Below are positions 41,254-51,709 of a stretch of DNA of 64,000 bases, one piece after another (the first letter of the stretch is position 1; each line of letters begins with the position of its first letter). Origin of the DNA: an uncultured Pelagibacteraceae bacterium (lineage in GTDB: Bacteria > Pseudomonadota > Alphaproteobacteria > Pelagibacterales > Pelagibacteraceae). Position numbers and translations under genes: made by a program. The DNA is taken from positions 1 to 64,000 of the forward strand of contig CACJPW010000003.1 of the NCBI GenBank assembly GCA_902595375.1, written 5' to 3'. The notes beneath the pieces were generated by a model. It was not told the origin of the DNA. It was given only the letters and a program-made list of their open reading frames with translations, and did not search any database.

Positions 41254-41667
41254 ATGAATAAAAAATATAAGGCGATGGTATTATCTTGCATTGATCCCAG
41301 GTTTCAGCCAATAGTTTATAATTATTTAAAAAAAATGAAGTTAAATGGAAAATATAGCTCTTTTACAATCGCTGGCGCTGCAATTGGTGTTACTGCGCCA
41401 AAGTTTAGAAAATGGCATAAAACATTTTGGGATAATTTAGAAACTTCGATAAAGCTTCATAATATTAAAAAATTAATAGTTATTAATCATCGAGATTGTG
41501 GCGCTGCAAAAATAATAAATAGAAAAAAAAAATTTGATAATTTTAATGAAACTAAAATTCATGAAAATTCTTTTACTAAAGTCAAAAATAGATTTAAAAA
41601 CAAATATCCAAATTTAAAGATTGAAACTATTCTGGCCAGTCTAAACAAAAAAGTTGAAAAATTTTGA
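41254..41667 (+). CDS. Short beta-carbonic anhydrase-like protein
   Basis: A 137-residue protein with the zinc ligand set of beta-carbonic anhydrases: Cys and Asp in VLSCIDPRF, and His and Cys in VINHRDCGAAK. It is shorter than usual (about 200) and lacks the C-terminal helices. The middle loop (GVTAPKFRKWHKTFWDNLE) replaces the usual region between ligands. It may be an active minimal carbonic anhydrase or a relative with another role. It lies 22 bases after glmS and 82 before the DAHP synthase start. Confidence 0.7.
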   Translation: MNKKYKAMVLSCIDPRFQPIVYNYLKKMKLNGKYSSFTIAGAAIGVTAPKFRKWHKTFWDNLETSIKLHNIKKLIVINHRDCGAAKIINRKKKFDNFNETKIHENSFTKVKNRFKNKYPNLKIETILASLNKKVEKF

Positions 41668-41705
41668 TAAATTGTACTTTTTAGACTAATTATCTAAATT
41701 CTTAC

Positions 41706-41734
41706 TTGGAAAATTTGCAATTGCGATATATATA
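41706..41734 (+). promoter_or_regulatory. Possible sigma-70-type promoter of DAHP synthase gene
   Basis: TTGGAA (41706-41711) and TATATA (41729-41734), 17 bases apart. The start point would be near 41741 and the ATG at 41750, leaving almost no leader. Confidence 0.45.
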
Positions 41735-41749
41735 TACCATTAGTTGTAT

Positions 41750-43126
41750 ATGAAAAAATGGAACTTAAATAGTTGGACTAAATTACCTGCTAAACATTTA
41801 CCTGTTTATCAGAACAAGGAGGAACTCGAGTTGGTTTTAAGTAAAATTAAAAAATACCCACCTTTAGTTTTTGCAGGAGAGTCAAGGTCTTTAAAAAAAG
41901 CTCTAGCTGATGTAGCCGAAGGAAAAGCTTTTTTACTACAAGGTGGAGATTGTGCTGAAAGTTTTGCTGAATTTCATCCAGATAATATTAGAGATACATT
42001 TAAAGTTCTCTTACAAATGTCACTAGTTCTTACTGCGTCAGCTTCAATGCCAGTTGTAAAAGTTGGAAGAATTGCTGGTCAATTTTCAAAACCAAGAAGC
42101 GCACCTACTGAAAAAAAAGATGGAAAAGAATTACCAAGCTATTTAGGCGATAACATTAATGGAATGGAATTTACAGAAAAAGCTAGAATTCCAGATGCTA
42201 AAAGATTATTTAGAGCCTACTCTCAATCTGCATCGACTTTAAATTTATTAAGAGCTTTTTCGCAGGGAGGATTTGCCGATTTAAGGCAAGTTCATTTATG
42301 GAATTTGGGATTTATCAAAGACAAAACTAAAGGTAAGTACAAAGAAATAGAGGATAAGATAAGTGATGCCCTTGCTTTTATGGAAGCGTGCGGAATTAAT
42401 TCTGACAATAATCGAAGATTAAGATCTGTTAATTTTTATACATCTCATGAGGCTTTACTTTTACCCTTTGAAGAGTCTATGACCAGAGTTGACTCAACTA
42501 CAGGTGAATACCATGATACTTCAGCACATTTTGTTTGGATAGGTGATAGGACAAGACAACCCGACGGAGCGCATGTAGAGTTTTGTAGAGGAATTAAAAA
42601 TCCAATTGGTCTAAAATGTGGACCTACACTAAAACCAGAGGAACTCGTAAATCTTTGTAATATTTTAAATCCAGATAATGAACCAGGTAGATTAACATTG
42701 ATATCAAGATTTGGCGCAGATAACGTAGAAAAATATTTACCGAAATTAATCAAAGCAATTAAAAAAGAAGGTCTAAAAGTAGTTTGGTCTTGTGATCCCA
42801 TGCATGGAAATACTATTAAAGCAGCTACAGGATTTAAAACGAGAACTTTTGAAAGTGTGCTTAAAGAAGTTAAAAATTTCTTTGCAGTTAGCCAAGCAGA
42901 GGGGAGTTATGCTGGTGGTTTACATGTTGAAATGACTGGTCAAGATGTGACAGAGTGTACTGGTGGGGCTCAAAAAATATCAGAGAATGATTTATCAAAT
43001 AGATACAGGACTCATTGTGATCCCAGATTAAATGCAGACCAAGCTTTAGAGTTAGCTTTCATAATTTCTGATGAAATTAAGAAAAATTCCAAAATATCAA
43101 ACAAAATTATTCAAGCCGCGTCTTAA
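41750..43126 (+). CDS. aroG: Class II 3-deoxy-D-arabino-heptulosonate-7-phosphate synthase
   Basis: About 458 residues from the ATG at 41750 (a TTG lies six bases upstream). It is the plant-type class II DAHP synthase: [15 protein letters not shown] contains the metal-binding Cys, [13 protein letters not shown] the PEP-binding Arg/Lys, and [11 protein letters not shown] the metal-binding His. [15 protein letters not shown] and [15 protein letters not shown] are further family motifs. It condenses PEP with erythrose-4-phosphate at the entrance of aromatic amino-acid synthesis. Confidence 0.93.
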   Translation: MKKWNLNSWTKLPAKHLPVYQNKEELELVLSKIKKYPPLVFAGESRSLKKALADVAEGKAFLLQGGDCAESFAEFHPDNIRDTFKVLLQMSLVLTASASMPVVKVGRIAGQFSKPRSAPTEKKDGKELPSYLGDNINGMEFTEKARIPDAKRLFRAYSQSASTLNLLRAFSQGGFADLRQVHLWNLGFIKDKTKGKYKEIEDKISDALAFMEACGINSDNNRRLRSVNFYTSHEALLLPFEESMTRVDSTTGEYHDTSAHFVWIGDRTRQPDGAHVEFCRGIKNPIGLKCGPTLKPEELVNLCNILNPDNEPGRLTLISRFGADNVEKYLPKLIKAIKKEGLKVVWSCDPMHGNTIKAATGFKTRTFESVLKEVKNFFAVSQAEGSYAGGLHVEMTGQDVTECTGGAQKISENDLSNRYRTHCDPRLNADQALELAFIISDEIKKNSKISNKIIQAAS

Positions 43127-43178
43127 TAGTTATTGAAATTATTAAGATGAAACCTTAAAAGGAAGGTAGGTATTAGTT

Positions 43179-43916
43179 ATGGATGTAAAAAAAAGAGCAA
43201 AAATAATCACTGATTGGATAAACAATTATTGTGAGACGGCTTCTTACAAACCGAAAGCTTTAGTTGTAGGTATTTCCGGTGGTATAGACTCTTCCGTAGT
43301 TAGTACTTTATGTGCAAACACTGGACGAAAAACAATTGTGTTAACTATGCCAATTAAACAAATCAAATCTCAACACGATCTAAGTTTGACTCATGCTAAA
43401 TGGTTGAAAGAAAAATACGACAATGTAGATCACCATTTGATTGAGATGGATAAAATATTCAATTCATTTTCTCAAGTTTTAACTAAATTTGATAATGAAC
43501 ACGGATATGCGAACTCTAGAGCCAGGTTGAGGATGGCTACTTTATATCAAGTCGCGGCAGCTAATAACGGAATAGTTGTTGGTACTGGAAACAAAGTTGA
43601 AGATTTTGGAGTTGGCTTTTATACTAAATACGGTGACGGAGGTGTCGATATATCTCCAATAGCTGATTGTACGAAAACTCAAGTTTGGGAGCTCGGAAAA
43701 CATTTAGAAGTGTCTGAAAAAATCATTAATACACCACCAACCGATGGTTTATGGGATGATGGTAGAAATGATGTTCAGCAACTAGGAATGAGCTATGAAG
43801 AACTTGAAAAAGCTATGGAGAATAAAAATGATCCAAATTACAAAAAGTATTTAGAAATAAGAAAAAAAAATTTACACAAAATGAATCCTATACCAGTTTG
43901 TACATTTAATGAATAA
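43179..43916 (+). CDS. nadE: NH3-dependent NAD synthetase
   Basis: 245 residues, the short form without a glutaminase domain, so ammonia is the nitrogen source. VGISGGIDSSVVSTL is the ATP pyrophosphatase loop. GTGNKVEDFGVGFYTKYGDGGVD, noted from residue 143 or so, is the second ATP/NaAD site, and PPTDGLWDDGR is also conserved. It amidates nicotinic acid adenine dinucleotide to NAD. A Shine-Dalgarno AGGAAGG lies close upstream. Its end overlaps cysS by eight bases. Confidence 0.93.
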   Translation: MDVKKRAKIITDWINNYCETASYKPKALVVGISGGIDSSVVSTLCANTGRKTIVLTMPIKQIKSQHDLSLTHAKWLKEKYDNVDHHLIEMDKIFNSFSQVLTKFDNEHGYANSRARLRMATLYQVAAANNGIVVGTGNKVEDFGVGFYTKYGDGGVDISPIADCTKTQVWELGKHLEVSEKIINTPPTDGLWDDGRNDVQQLGMSYEELEKAMENKNDPNYKKYLEIRKKNLHKMNPIPVCTFNE

Positions 43917-45261
43917 TTTATTATTAACTAATTCACTTACAAAAAAAAAAGAAATTTTTATACCAATAGACACTAATAAAATTTCTTTATACGTTTGCGG
44001 ACCAACTGTTTATGATAAACCTCACGTTGGGAATGCTAGAGCGTTAGTAATTTTTGATTTGCTTTATAGAACTTTAATTGAAATTTACGGTAAGACTAAA
44101 GTTACTTATGTTAGAAATATCACAGATATTGACGATAAGATAATTGAAAGCGCAAAACAAAATGGTGTATCAATATCTGAGCTAACTAATAAGATTACTA
44201 AAGGATTTCATCTAGATTGCTCATCACTTTTTTGTTTTAAACCAAATTTAGAACCAAAAGCTACAGATCATGTAAAAGAAATGATCGAAATGACATCAAA
44301 TTTAATAAACTTAAATGCAGCATATGAAAAAAAAGGCCATGTATATTTTTCTGTTTCATCCTTTAAAAATTACGGAAAACTTTCAAACAAAAAAAAAGAA
44401 GATCTCAAAATTGGAGCTAGGGTAGAAGTTTCTGAATTTAAAAAGGATCCTTTAGATTTTGTTCTTTGGAAACCCTCAAAAAAAGATGAGCCGGGTTGGG
44501 GCTCCCCTTGGGGAAAAGGTAGACCTGGTTGGCATTTAGAGTGCTCAGTTATGAGTGAAAAATATTTAGGTTCTCGATTTGATATACATGGGGGTGGTCT
44601 TGACTTAATTTTTCCTCATCATGAAAACGAAATAGCTCAGTCTTGTGTAAACAATAAAACTGAAAAATTTGCCAATTATTGGGTACATAATGGATTTGTT
44701 ACTTTTAATAAAGAAAAAATGTCAAAATCTCTGGGAAATATTTCAACAATAGAAGATGCTAATAAAAAATACTCAGGTCAAGTAGTAAGACTTGCTTTAA
44801 TAAGTTCTCATTACAAACAACCCTTAGATTGGAGCGATGAATTATTAGAGACACAATCAAAAATTTTAGATAAATGGTACTCAATGTATCTTGAAAATTC
44901 TATAAATTCTTTGCCTGATTGCTTTAATGATTTATTAGATGATTTGAATACTCCTCTATATATATCAAAATTACATGATCTTTTTAATCAATCACAAAAA
45001 GGAAATTCAGATAAAAGATTAGAATTTAATAGAGCTTGTAGATTAGTAGGTTTGTTTAACGAAACTGTTTCTGAAAGAGAAAAATTCAAAAAAAGTAAAG
45101 CTAAAATATCTGAAGAGATGATCTTAAAAAAAATTAAAGATAGAGAAAACGCTAAAAAAGCTGGAAATTATAAACTTGCTGATAAGTTAAGAGCGGAACT
45201 GGTCAATGATGGCATTGATATTAAAGACGTAAAAGGTAAAACAATTTGGAATTATAAATGA
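43909..45261 (+). CDS. cysS: Cysteinyl-tRNA synthetase
   Basis: 450 residues of class I synthetase. YVCGPTVYDKPHVGNAR includes the zinc Cys and the HxGH-equivalent HVGN; HLECSVMSEKYLG and FPHHENEIAQS hold the other zinc ligands; KEKMSKSLGN is the KMSKS loop. It charges tRNA-Cys. The start overlaps nadE by eight bases, and its stop overlaps the cimA start by four (ATGA), placing it inside a run from nadE to trmJ. Confidence 0.96.
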   Translation: MNNLLLTNSLTKKKEIFIPIDTNKISLYVCGPTVYDKPHVGNARALVIFDLLYRTLIEIYGKTKVTYVRNITDIDDKIIESAKQNGVSISELTNKITKGFHLDCSSLFCFKPNLEPKATDHVKEMIEMTSNLINLNAAYEKKGHVYFSVSSFKNYGKLSNKKKEDLKIGARVEVSEFKKDPLDFVLWKPSKKDEPGWGSPWGKGRPGWHLECSVMSEKYLGSRFDIHGGGLDLIFPHHENEIAQSCVNNKTEKFANYWVHNGFVTFNKEKMSKSLGNISTIEDANKKYSGQVVRLALISSHYKQPLDWSDELLETQSKILDKWYSMYLENSINSLPDCFNDLLDDLNTPLYISKLHDLFNQSQKGNSDKRLEFNRACRLVGLFNETVSEREKFKKSKAKISEEMILKKIKDRENAKKAGNYKLADKLRAELVNDGIDIKDVKGKTIWNYK

Positions 45262-46862
45262 GTAAAGAAAAAATTTATATATTTGATACAACTTTGAGAG
45301 ATGGGGCTCAGACTGAGGGTGTTGATTTTTCTTTAGAAGATAAAAATAAAATTGCCAACGTATTAGCTGATATCGGCATAGATTATATAGAAGGTGGATG
45401 GCCTGGCGCCAATCCAGTAGATACAAAGTTTTTTTCAAATCCTCCTAAAATCGACAAAAGTAAATTTACTGCTTTTGGTATGACTAAAAAAACTGGAAGA
45501 AGTGCTGATAATGACCCCGGATTAGCAGATTTAATGAACGCAAGCTCCTCGGCAGTTTGTGTCGTTGGTAAATCTTGGGATTTTCATGTCAAAACAGCTT
45601 TAGGCATTAAAAATGAGGAAAATTTGGAAAACATAAAAGAGACAACAAAACATTTTGTTAAAAATGGAAAAGAATTTTTGTTTGACGCTGAACATTTCTT
45701 TGATGGTTATAAATCAAATCCTGATTATGCAATAAATTGTTTAAAACATGCTTACGATAATGGTGCAAGATGGGTTGTTTTATGTGATACAAATGGAGGG
45801 ACATTGCCAAATGAGATTAGAGATATAGTCTCGAGTGTTACTAAAATAATCCCTGGTGAAAATTTGGGGATTCATGCTCATAATGATACTGAGAATGCAG
45901 TTGCAAATTCTTTAGCAGCTGTAGAGTGTGGAGTAAGACAAATTCAAGGGACAATTAATGGACTTGGAGAAAGATGTGGAAATGCAAATTTAATTTCTCT
46001 TATACCTACTTTATGCTTAAAAAAAACTTTCTCAGATAAGTTCGATGTGAACGTTAAAAAAAACAAACTTACTTCTTTAACAGAATGCTCAAGACTTTTA
46101 GATGAAATATTAAATCGTAAACCAAACAGAAATATGCCCTATGTTGGTGCTTCAGCTTTTTCTCATAAAGGAGGACTACATGTTTCTGCAGTTAAAAAAA
46201 ACCCTAAGACCTATGAACATATAGACCCTGCATTGATTGGTAACCATAGAAATATTATTATATCTAATCAGTCAGGAAAATCTAACATTTTATCTAGATT
46301 GGAAAAATATGGAATTAAAATAGACTCCAAAGATCCAAAAGTAAAAAAAATTTTAGATGAAGTTAAAGATAGAGAGTTTAGCGGATATTCATATGATGGC
46401 GCTGATGCATCTTTTGAACTTTTAGCAAATCGACTTTTAGGAAAGGTTCCAGAATATTTGAAAGTTAAAAGTTACGATGTAAATATTTCCAAATCAAAAA
46501 ATATTCAAACTAAAGCTAAAGTGATATTTTTAATTGATGGCAATGAGATAGAGTGTCATGGTAAAGGAAATGGTCCAGTTAACGCTTTGGATAACGCTAT
46601 AAGAAATAATTTTAAAAAGGTTACTAAATATTACAATTTTTTTTCTGATCTTAAGTTATTAGACTACAAAGTAAGAATACTTAATACAGGAACTGAAGCA
46701 ACTACCAGAGTTTTAATTGAAAGCACCGATAAAACGGGAGTCAGTTGGTTTACGATTGGTGTTTCACCTAATATTATCGAAGCTTCATTCAAAGCATTGA
46801 TTGATAGTCTTGATTATAAGCTTTTCAAAGAAAAAGCTCCTGCCAATTTAAATGAAAAATAA
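45258..46862 (+). CDS. cimA: (R)-citramalate synthase
   Basis: 534 residues of the homocitrate/isopropylmalate synthase superfamily. FDTTLRDGAQTEGVDFS is the catalytic start with the Arg-Asp pair, GIHAHNDTENAVANS the metal-binding His pair, and INGLGERCGNANL the second motif. The length and the DGAQTEGVDFS spelling mark citramalate synthase rather than LeuA. The C-terminal LeuA-dimer domain (from about residue 390) is the isoleucine-sensing region. It condenses pyruvate and acetyl-CoA for threonine-independent isoleucine synthesis. Confidence 0.9.
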   Translation: MSKEKIYIFDTTLRDGAQTEGVDFSLEDKNKIANVLADIGIDYIEGGWPGANPVDTKFFSNPPKIDKSKFTAFGMTKKTGRSADNDPGLADLMNASSSAVCVVGKSWDFHVKTALGIKNEENLENIKETTKHFVKNGKEFLFDAEHFFDGYKSNPDYAINCLKHAYDNGARWVVLCDTNGGTLPNEIRDIVSSVTKIIPGENLGIHAHNDTENAVANSLAAVECGVRQIQGTINGLGERCGNANLISLIPTLCLKKTFSDKFDVNVKKNKLTSLTECSRLLDEILNRKPNRNMPYVGASAFSHKGGLHVSAVKKNPKTYEHIDPALIGNHRNIIISNQSGKSNILSRLEKYGIKIDSKDPKVKKILDEVKDREFSGYSYDGADASFELLANRLLGKVPEYLKVKSYDVNISKSKNIQTKAKVIFLIDGNEIECHGKGNGPVNALDNAIRNNFKKVTKYYNFFSDLKLLDYKVRILNTGTEATTRVLIESTDKTGVSWFTIGVSPNIIEASFKALIDSLDYKLFKEKAPANLNEK

Positions 46863-47571
46863 ATTTGGTGTTATTTTGATTAAGCCACAACTAGGAGAAA
46901 ATATTGGCGCAGTCGCTCGCTCAATGAAAAATTTTGGTTTTAAAAAACTCAATATTGTTTCACCAAAATTTATTTTCCCTAACCACAAAACAAAAGTCAC
47001 TTCAGTTGGAGCAGTAGACATAATAAATAAAACAAAAGTTTTTAATAAAACTGAAGATGCCATAAAAGAATTTAATTTAGTTATTTCCTTAAGTGCTAGG
47101 AGAAGAGATATCAATAAAAAACATATAACTATCAAAGATTTTTCTAACATATTAAAAAATAAAAAAAATTTTAAAATAGGTTTAATGTTTGGACCTGAAG
47201 CATCTGGGTTATCTAACATAGACTTATCTTTTTCTAACTATGTTTTACAAATTCCAACTTACAAAAAATTCAGATCTTTGAACTTATCACATAGTGTAAC
47301 TTTAGTTTGTTATGAAATATTTAAGATTTATAAAAAGAAATTATTTACAAAAAATGGAAAAGAATTAACAATTTCTTCAAAATCTAAAATTTCGTCATTG
47401 ACCAATCATTTGGTCAAACTTCTTGAATCTAAAAATTTTTTTACTCCAAATGAAAAAAAACGCTCAATGATAATGAATATAAATAACTTAATTTATAGAC
47501 TTCAACCTAATGATAAAGAACTAAGGATTTTAGCTAGTATTATCAGCTCTTTAACCAAAAAAAATATGTAA
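46852..47571 (+). CDS. SpoU-family RNA methyltransferase, TrmJ-like
   Basis: 239 residues of a SPOUT methyltransferase. It begins FGVILIKPQLGENIGAVARSM, the motif 1 of the TrmJ branch, and continues with IGLMFGPEASGLSN (motif 2) and LNLSHSVTLVCYEIF (motif 3), which form the knotted AdoMet site. TrmJ methylates the ribose of nucleotide 32 in certain tRNAs. The C-terminal helix region is short but present. It overlaps cimA by 11 bases. The branch is clear; the precise target is inferred. Confidence 0.88.
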   Translation: MKNKFGVILIKPQLGENIGAVARSMKNFGFKKLNIVSPKFIFPNHKTKVTSVGAVDIINKTKVFNKTEDAIKEFNLVISLSARRRDINKKHITIKDFSNILKNKKNFKIGLMFGPEASGLSNIDLSFSNYVLQIPTYKKFRSLNLSHSVTLVCYEIFKIYKKKLFTKNGKELTISSKSKISSLTNHLVKLLESKNFFTPNEKKRSMIMNINNLIYRLQPNDKELRILASIISSLTKKNM

Positions 47572-47578
47572 ACCTTAA

Positions 47579-47608
47579 TTGACAAAAATAAATGAATTCT
47601 TATATACA
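47579..47608 (+). promoter_or_regulatory. Sigma-70-type promoter of rpsD
   Basis: A perfect TTGACA (47579-47584) is followed by TATATA (47601-47606, spacing 16) or TATACA (47603-47608, spacing 18). The ATG of rpsD is at 47624, so the leader is very short, with no visible Shine-Dalgarno. Confidence 0.6.
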
Positions 47609-47623
47609 TTCACTAAATAAAAA

Positions 47624-48241
47624 ATGACTAAAAGATTAAAATCTAAACATAAAGTAGATAGAAGATTAAAAGCAAATATTTGGGGCAGACCCAAAAGCCC
47701 TTTTAATTCTAGGGCATACCCCCCAGGGCAACATGGTCAAAATAAAAAAGGAAAGCCAACTGATTATGGGATTCAGCTACAAGCTAAACAGAAACTAAAA
47801 TCATATTACGGAAATATAAATGAAAGACAATTTAGAAATATTTACAGAAAAGCTTTATCAAAAAAAGGTGATACAACAGAAAATCTAATTGCTCTTTTGG
47901 AAAGTCGATTAGATACAGTTGTTTATAGAGCAAAATTTGCGCCTACTGTTTTTTCAGCAAGACAAATGATTAATCATGGTCACATTACAGTCAATAAAAA
48001 AAGAGTAAATATTTCATCTTATATAGTCAAAGAAACTGACATGATTGAAGTAAGAGAAAAATCAAAAAAACTTACAATAATTGATGGATCGCTTCAAAGC
48101 AAAGAAAGGGATGTTCCAGAATACATTCAATCAGACAACAAAAATAAAACAGCAAAATTAGTAAGATTACCTAAATTTTCAGAGGTACCATTTCCAGTGG
48201 TGATGGAACCAAATTTAGTAATTGAATATTACTCAAGATAA
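47624..48241 (+). CDS. rpsD: 30S ribosomal protein S4
   Basis: 205 residues, the normal length. [21 protein letters not shown] is the alpha-proteobacterial-type N-terminus, without the zinc Cys cluster of some S4 proteins. The S4 RNA-binding domain is visible from [14 protein letters not shown] to the [16 protein letters not shown] loop. It initiates 30S assembly by binding 16S rRNA and can repress its own message in some bacteria. It stands alone here, with its own strong promoter, and is followed at once by a methyltransferase gene. Confidence 0.97.
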   Translation: MTKRLKSKHKVDRRLKANIWGRPKSPFNSRAYPPGQHGQNKKGKPTDYGIQLQAKQKLKSYYGNINERQFRNIYRKALSKKGDTTENLIALLESRLDTVVYRAKFAPTVFSARQMINHGHITVNKKRVNISSYIVKETDMIEVREKSKKLTIIDGSLQSKERDVPEYIQSDNKNKTAKLVRLPKFSEVPFPVVMEPNLVIEYYSR

Positions 48242-48985
48242 TTGAATTTTTTCAGTCTTTTTAAAAGAAATCTATTATATAAATTTAAAAGTAAAATTCG
48301 CATTGATAAAGATAATTTTGAAAATAAATCTTTAGATTATTTATTTAATTACTATGGTAGCGATAAAGCAGATTTTTTTAGAATTGGTAACCGAGAGGGT
48401 CACGGTTATTCAATTTACTACACAAAGTATTTAGAAAATTTAAAAAATTCAAAAATAAATATATTAGAAATAGGATCATATGCCGGATCTTCAGCTGCAG
48501 CTTTTGTAAAATATTTTAATAATTCTAAAGTTTTTTGTTTAGATATAAATATCTCAAATTTTAAGTATAAATCAAAAAATATACAAGTTTATGGTTTAGA
48601 TATTAAAAATAAATATAAGCTGAAATCAACTTTAGATTACATATTTAAGCTTAATAACATTTGTAATTTTGATATTATAATTGATGATGGATCGCATAAT
48701 CTAAAAGATATTTTAATAGCTTTTAATTTTTTCTATAAATATTTGAATAAGAAGGGGTATTACGTAATTGAAGATTTTAAACATCCAAACTACTATAAAT
48801 ATAATAGAGACTTAGATCATATACTTGTAGATGAATTATTGAATAGTATTATTAAAAAAAAATTTTTTAAATCTTCAATTTTTAGCCAAACTGATCAAAA
48901 ACATTTATTTGAAAATATAAAAGAAATTATTATAAAAAAGGGAAAGTTAAGCGACTCTGACATCTGTTTTATTAAAAGATATTAA
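48242..48985 (+). CDS. Class I SAM-dependent methyltransferase
   Basis: 247 residues starting at a TTG directly after the rpsD stop. NILEIGSYAGSSAAAFVKYF is the AdoMet-binding GxG motif, VFCLDINISN the acidic loop, and DIIIDDGSHNLKDILIAF motif IV. HNL-region spelling resembles the CmcI/macrocin O-methyltransferase type that modifies sugars or antibiotics. There is no signal peptide. An envelope-sugar substrate is possible. Its stop overlaps the convergent grxD stop in the shared bases TTAA. Confidence 0.8.
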   Translation: MNFFSLFKRNLLYKFKSKIRIDKDNFENKSLDYLFNYYGSDKADFFRIGNREGHGYSIYYTKYLENLKNSKINILEIGSYAGSSAAAFVKYFNNSKVFCLDINISNFKYKSKNIQVYGLDIKNKYKLKSTLDYIFKLNNICNFDIIIDDGSHNLKDILIAFNFFYKYLNKKGYYVIEDFKHPNYYKYNRDLDHILVDELLNSIIKKKFFKSSIFSQTDQKHLFENIKEIIIKKGKLSDSDICFIKRY

Positions 48986-49299
48986 ACTAATTTTTTTTCT
49001 TCAAAGAGTTTTTTTAATTCACCTTTTTCAAACATTTCTTTAACTATATCGCATCCTCCAATAAATTCTTTATTAACATATAATTGAGGAATAGTCGGCC
49101 ATTCACTGTATTCCTTAATTCCTTGTCTTAAATTTTCATCATCTAAAACATTCACACTTTTAAAATTGACTTTCAAATATTTTAAAACATTTATGACAGC
49201 CATAGAAAAACCGCATTGCGGAGACTCTGGTGTACCCTTCATAAACAAACATATTTCGTTTTCTTCAATTAAATTTTTAATTTTTTCTTTTATTTCCAT
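48982..49299 (-). CDS. grxD: Monothiol glutaredoxin (CGFS type)
   Basis: 105 residues. FMKGTPESPQCGFSMAVINV carries the CGFS active site; WPTIPQLYVNKEFIGGCDIV holds the cis-Pro and glutathione-binding loops. Such proteins bind a glutathione-coordinated iron-sulfur cluster and pass it to BolA or apo-proteins. Here it is directly downstream of bolA (one shared base), the classical pairing. It is the last gene of the sfsA-to-grxD operon. Confidence 0.94.
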   Translation of the reverse strand: MEIKEKIKNLIEENEICLFMKGTPESPQCGFSMAVINVLKYLKVNFKSVNVLDDENLRQGIKEYSEWPTIPQLYVNKEFIGGCDIVKEMFEKGELKKLFEEKKLV

Positions 49300-49529
49300 T
49301 ATTTGGCCTCTGTTGTTAGTGACAAAGCATGAAGCTCGTTACCCATTTTACCCTTCAATGCTTTATATACAAGTTTATGTTGATCTATCTTACTTAAATT
49401 TTTAAATTTAGTAGACTTAATTTTTGCCGCATAGTGATTTTTATCACCCATTAGATCTGTTATTTCTATAGAGGCATCTGGTATACTCTCTAGTATTAGT
49501 TTTTTTATTTCCTCTATTGGTAACGGCAT
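49299..49529 (-). CDS. BolA family protein
   Basis: 76 residues. The class II KH-like BolA fold is seen in the pattern ASIEITDLMGDKNHYAAKI with a helix LSKIDQHKLVYKALKGKMG carrying the conserved His; ELHALSLTTEAK is the C-terminal strand. It partners CGFS glutaredoxins in iron-sulfur cluster handling. Its ATG overlaps the purL stop by one base, and the grxD start overlaps its own stop. Confidence 0.93.
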   Translation of the reverse strand: MPLPIEEIKKLILESIPDASIEITDLMGDKNHYAAKIKSTKFKNLSKIDQHKLVYKALKGKMGNELHALSLTTEAK

Positions 49530-51709
49530 TAATATTTATTATACCATTCATTGTTGATTTTATATAACTCTTTAATCTTTATTTTAAACTCATCAACAAC
49601 TTCAAAGTATTCATTTTGTGTTATTCCAATATTTTCAAAAAAAATATTATTATCTTTTAATATTTTTTCAATACTTGCTAAATTATTTTTATCAACTTCA
49701 ATTAAATATCTACTTTGATCCTCCCCAAAAAAATATTCACTCAGGCTCCCTAAATTTTTTGGTTTTTCTATCTTTATTCCGAATTTAGTCCCAATTGACA
49801 TTTCGCTCAAAGCTACAAGTAATCCTCCACTTGAGATATCATGAGCTGACAAAATTAAGTTTTCGCCTATTAATTTTAAAATTATTTCTCCATTATTTTT
49901 TTCATTTTGAAGATTTACTTGAGGAGGCATACCGTCAATGATGGAGTAATTTTCTTTTAAAAAGCAGCTTTGTTCTAAATGTCCGAAAGTTTTACCAACT
50001 AAAATTATATGGTTATCATTACTTTTTATATTATGATTTAAAGGTTTAGAAATTTTACTAATTAGGCCAACTCCTCCTATAACCGGAGTAGGGTAAATAT
50101 TTTTTTTATTTGTCCCATTATAAAAGGAAACATTACCTGAAACTACAGGGTATTCCAAATATTCACATGCTTCTTTAATTCCTTGAAGACACTCCGTAAA
50201 TTCTCCCATGACTTCTTTGTTTTCAGGATTACCAAAATTTAAACAATTAGTTATTGCTATTGGTTTCGCCCCGACTGAGATTAAATTTCTCCAGTTCTCA
50301 CATACAATTTGTTTACCACCAGAGATTGGATGTGACCTACAATAATTTGCAGAAGAGTCAACTGAAACCGCAATTGCTTTATCTTTATTATGAATTCTAA
50401 TTATCGCAGCATCAGATCCTGATCTTTGCAAAGTATCACACATTACCATTTGATCATATTGGTTAGTTATCCAGCTCTTATTTGAATGATTAGGTGATGA
50501 CAGTATTTTAATTAAACTATCTAAAAGATTAATCTTTTTAAGGTTTTTTAAATTTAAATTTATTTTTGAAATATCTTTTTTTGACCATTCCCTGTCGTAA
50601 ATTGGAGCATTTAAAGCTAAAGCTTCAATAGGTATTTCTCCTTTGATTTCATTATTGTATTTTAAAACTAGCTTTTTTGTGTCTGTAGTTTTCCCAATTA
50701 CAACAAAATCTAAATCCCATTTTTTAAAAATATCTTTGGCATAATTTTCTTTACCGTCCTCTAAAATTATCAACATTCTTTCTTGGCTTTCCGATAGCAT
50801 CATTTCATAAGGTGTCATATTGTTTTCTCTGCAAGGAACTTTTTCAAGATCTAACTCGATTCCTAGAGATCCTTTTGAAGCCATTTCGACACTTGATGAA
50901 GTTAAGCCAGCTGCCCCCATGTCTTGAATTGCAATTATTGAGTCGTCTTTCATTAGCTCTAGACATGCTTCTAATAGTAGTTTTTCAGTGAAAGGATCAC
51001 CAACCTGAACTGTTGGTTTTTTTTCTTCTGTATTCTTGTCAAATTCAGCTGAAGCCATTGATGCTCCGTGAATTCCATCTCTACCAGTTTTTGATCCAAC
51101 ATAAACTACAGATTTATTTAAACCTTTAGCCTTAGAATAAAAAATTTTATTTTTTTTTGCATGACCTACTGCCATTGCATTGACTAAAATATTTTCATTG
51201 TAGGTTTCATTAAACTTTGTCTCTCCAGCTACGGTTGGAATACCAATACAATTTCCATATCCCCCAATACCAGAAACTACTCCATTCAAAAGACTTTTTG
51301 TTTTGTAGTGATCTGGAGAACCAAAATGAATTGAATTTAAAAGAGCAATTGGCCTTGCTCCCATAGTAAAAACATCTCTTAAAATTCCACCAACACCTGT
51401 TGCTGCACCTTGATAGGGCTCAATATATGAAGGGTGATTATGACTCTCAATTTTAAAAACTATTGCATCGTTATCTCCTATATCAATTACGCCAGCATTT
51501 TCGCCCGGCCCCTGAATAACGTTTTTACTTTTAGTAGGTAATTTCTTTAAATGGATTCTTGAAGATTTATAAGAGCAATGCTCATTCCACATTGCAGAAA
51601 AAATTCCCAACTCCAATAAATTTGGATTCCTTTTTAATAATTTTTTAATTTTTTTAAATTCACTTTCTTTAAGACCGTGTTTTTCAATAATTTTTTTTGT
51701 AATTTCCAT
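49529..51709 (-). CDS. purL: Phosphoribosylformylglycinamidine synthase subunit PurL
   Basis: 726 residues, the small PurL that needs separate PurS and PurQ subunits. [19 protein letters not shown] is the ATP/metal-binding motif of the first half, and [19 protein letters not shown] with the [15 protein letters not shown] segment that of the second. It makes FGAM from FGAR in purine synthesis using ammonia from PurQ. purQ starts one base before purL in the operon and purS before that. It overlaps bolA by one base. Confidence 0.96.
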   Translation of the reverse strand: MEITKKIIEKHGLKESEFKKIKKLLKRNPNLLELGIFSAMWNEHCSYKSSRIHLKKLPTKSKNVIQGPGENAGVIDIGDNDAIVFKIESHNHPSYIEPYQGAATGVGGILRDVFTMGARPIALLNSIHFGSPDHYKTKSLLNGVVSGIGGYGNCIGIPTVAGETKFNETYNENILVNAMAVGHAKKNKIFYSKAKGLNKSVVYVGSKTGRDGIHGASMASAEFDKNTEEKKPTVQVGDPFTEKLLLEACLELMKDDSIIAIQDMGAAGLTSSSVEMASKGSLGIELDLEKVPCRENNMTPYEMMLSESQERMLIILEDGKENYAKDIFKKWDLDFVVIGKTTDTKKLVLKYNNEIKGEIPIEALALNAPIYDREWSKKDISKINLNLKNLKKINLLDSLIKILSSPNHSNKSWITNQYDQMVMCDTLQRSGSDAAIIRIHNKDKAIAVSVDSSANYCRSHPISGGKQIVCENWRNLISVGAKPIAITNCLNFGNPENKEVMGEFTECLQGIKEACEYLEYPVVSGNVSFYNGTNKKNIYPTPVIGGVGLISKISKPLNHNIKSNDNHIILVGKTFGHLEQSCFLKENYSIIDGMPPQVNLQNEKNNGEIILKLIGENLILSAHDISSGGLLVALSEMSIGTKFGIKIEKPKNLGSLSEYFFGEDQSRYLIEVDKNNLASIEKILKDNNIFFENIGITQNEYFEVVDEFKIKIKELYKINNEWYNKY

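Noticed and set aside
46848-47219. Antisense frame opposite the TrmJ-like gene
   Set aside because: The plus-strand protein carries all three SPOUT motifs; the antisense frame has none.
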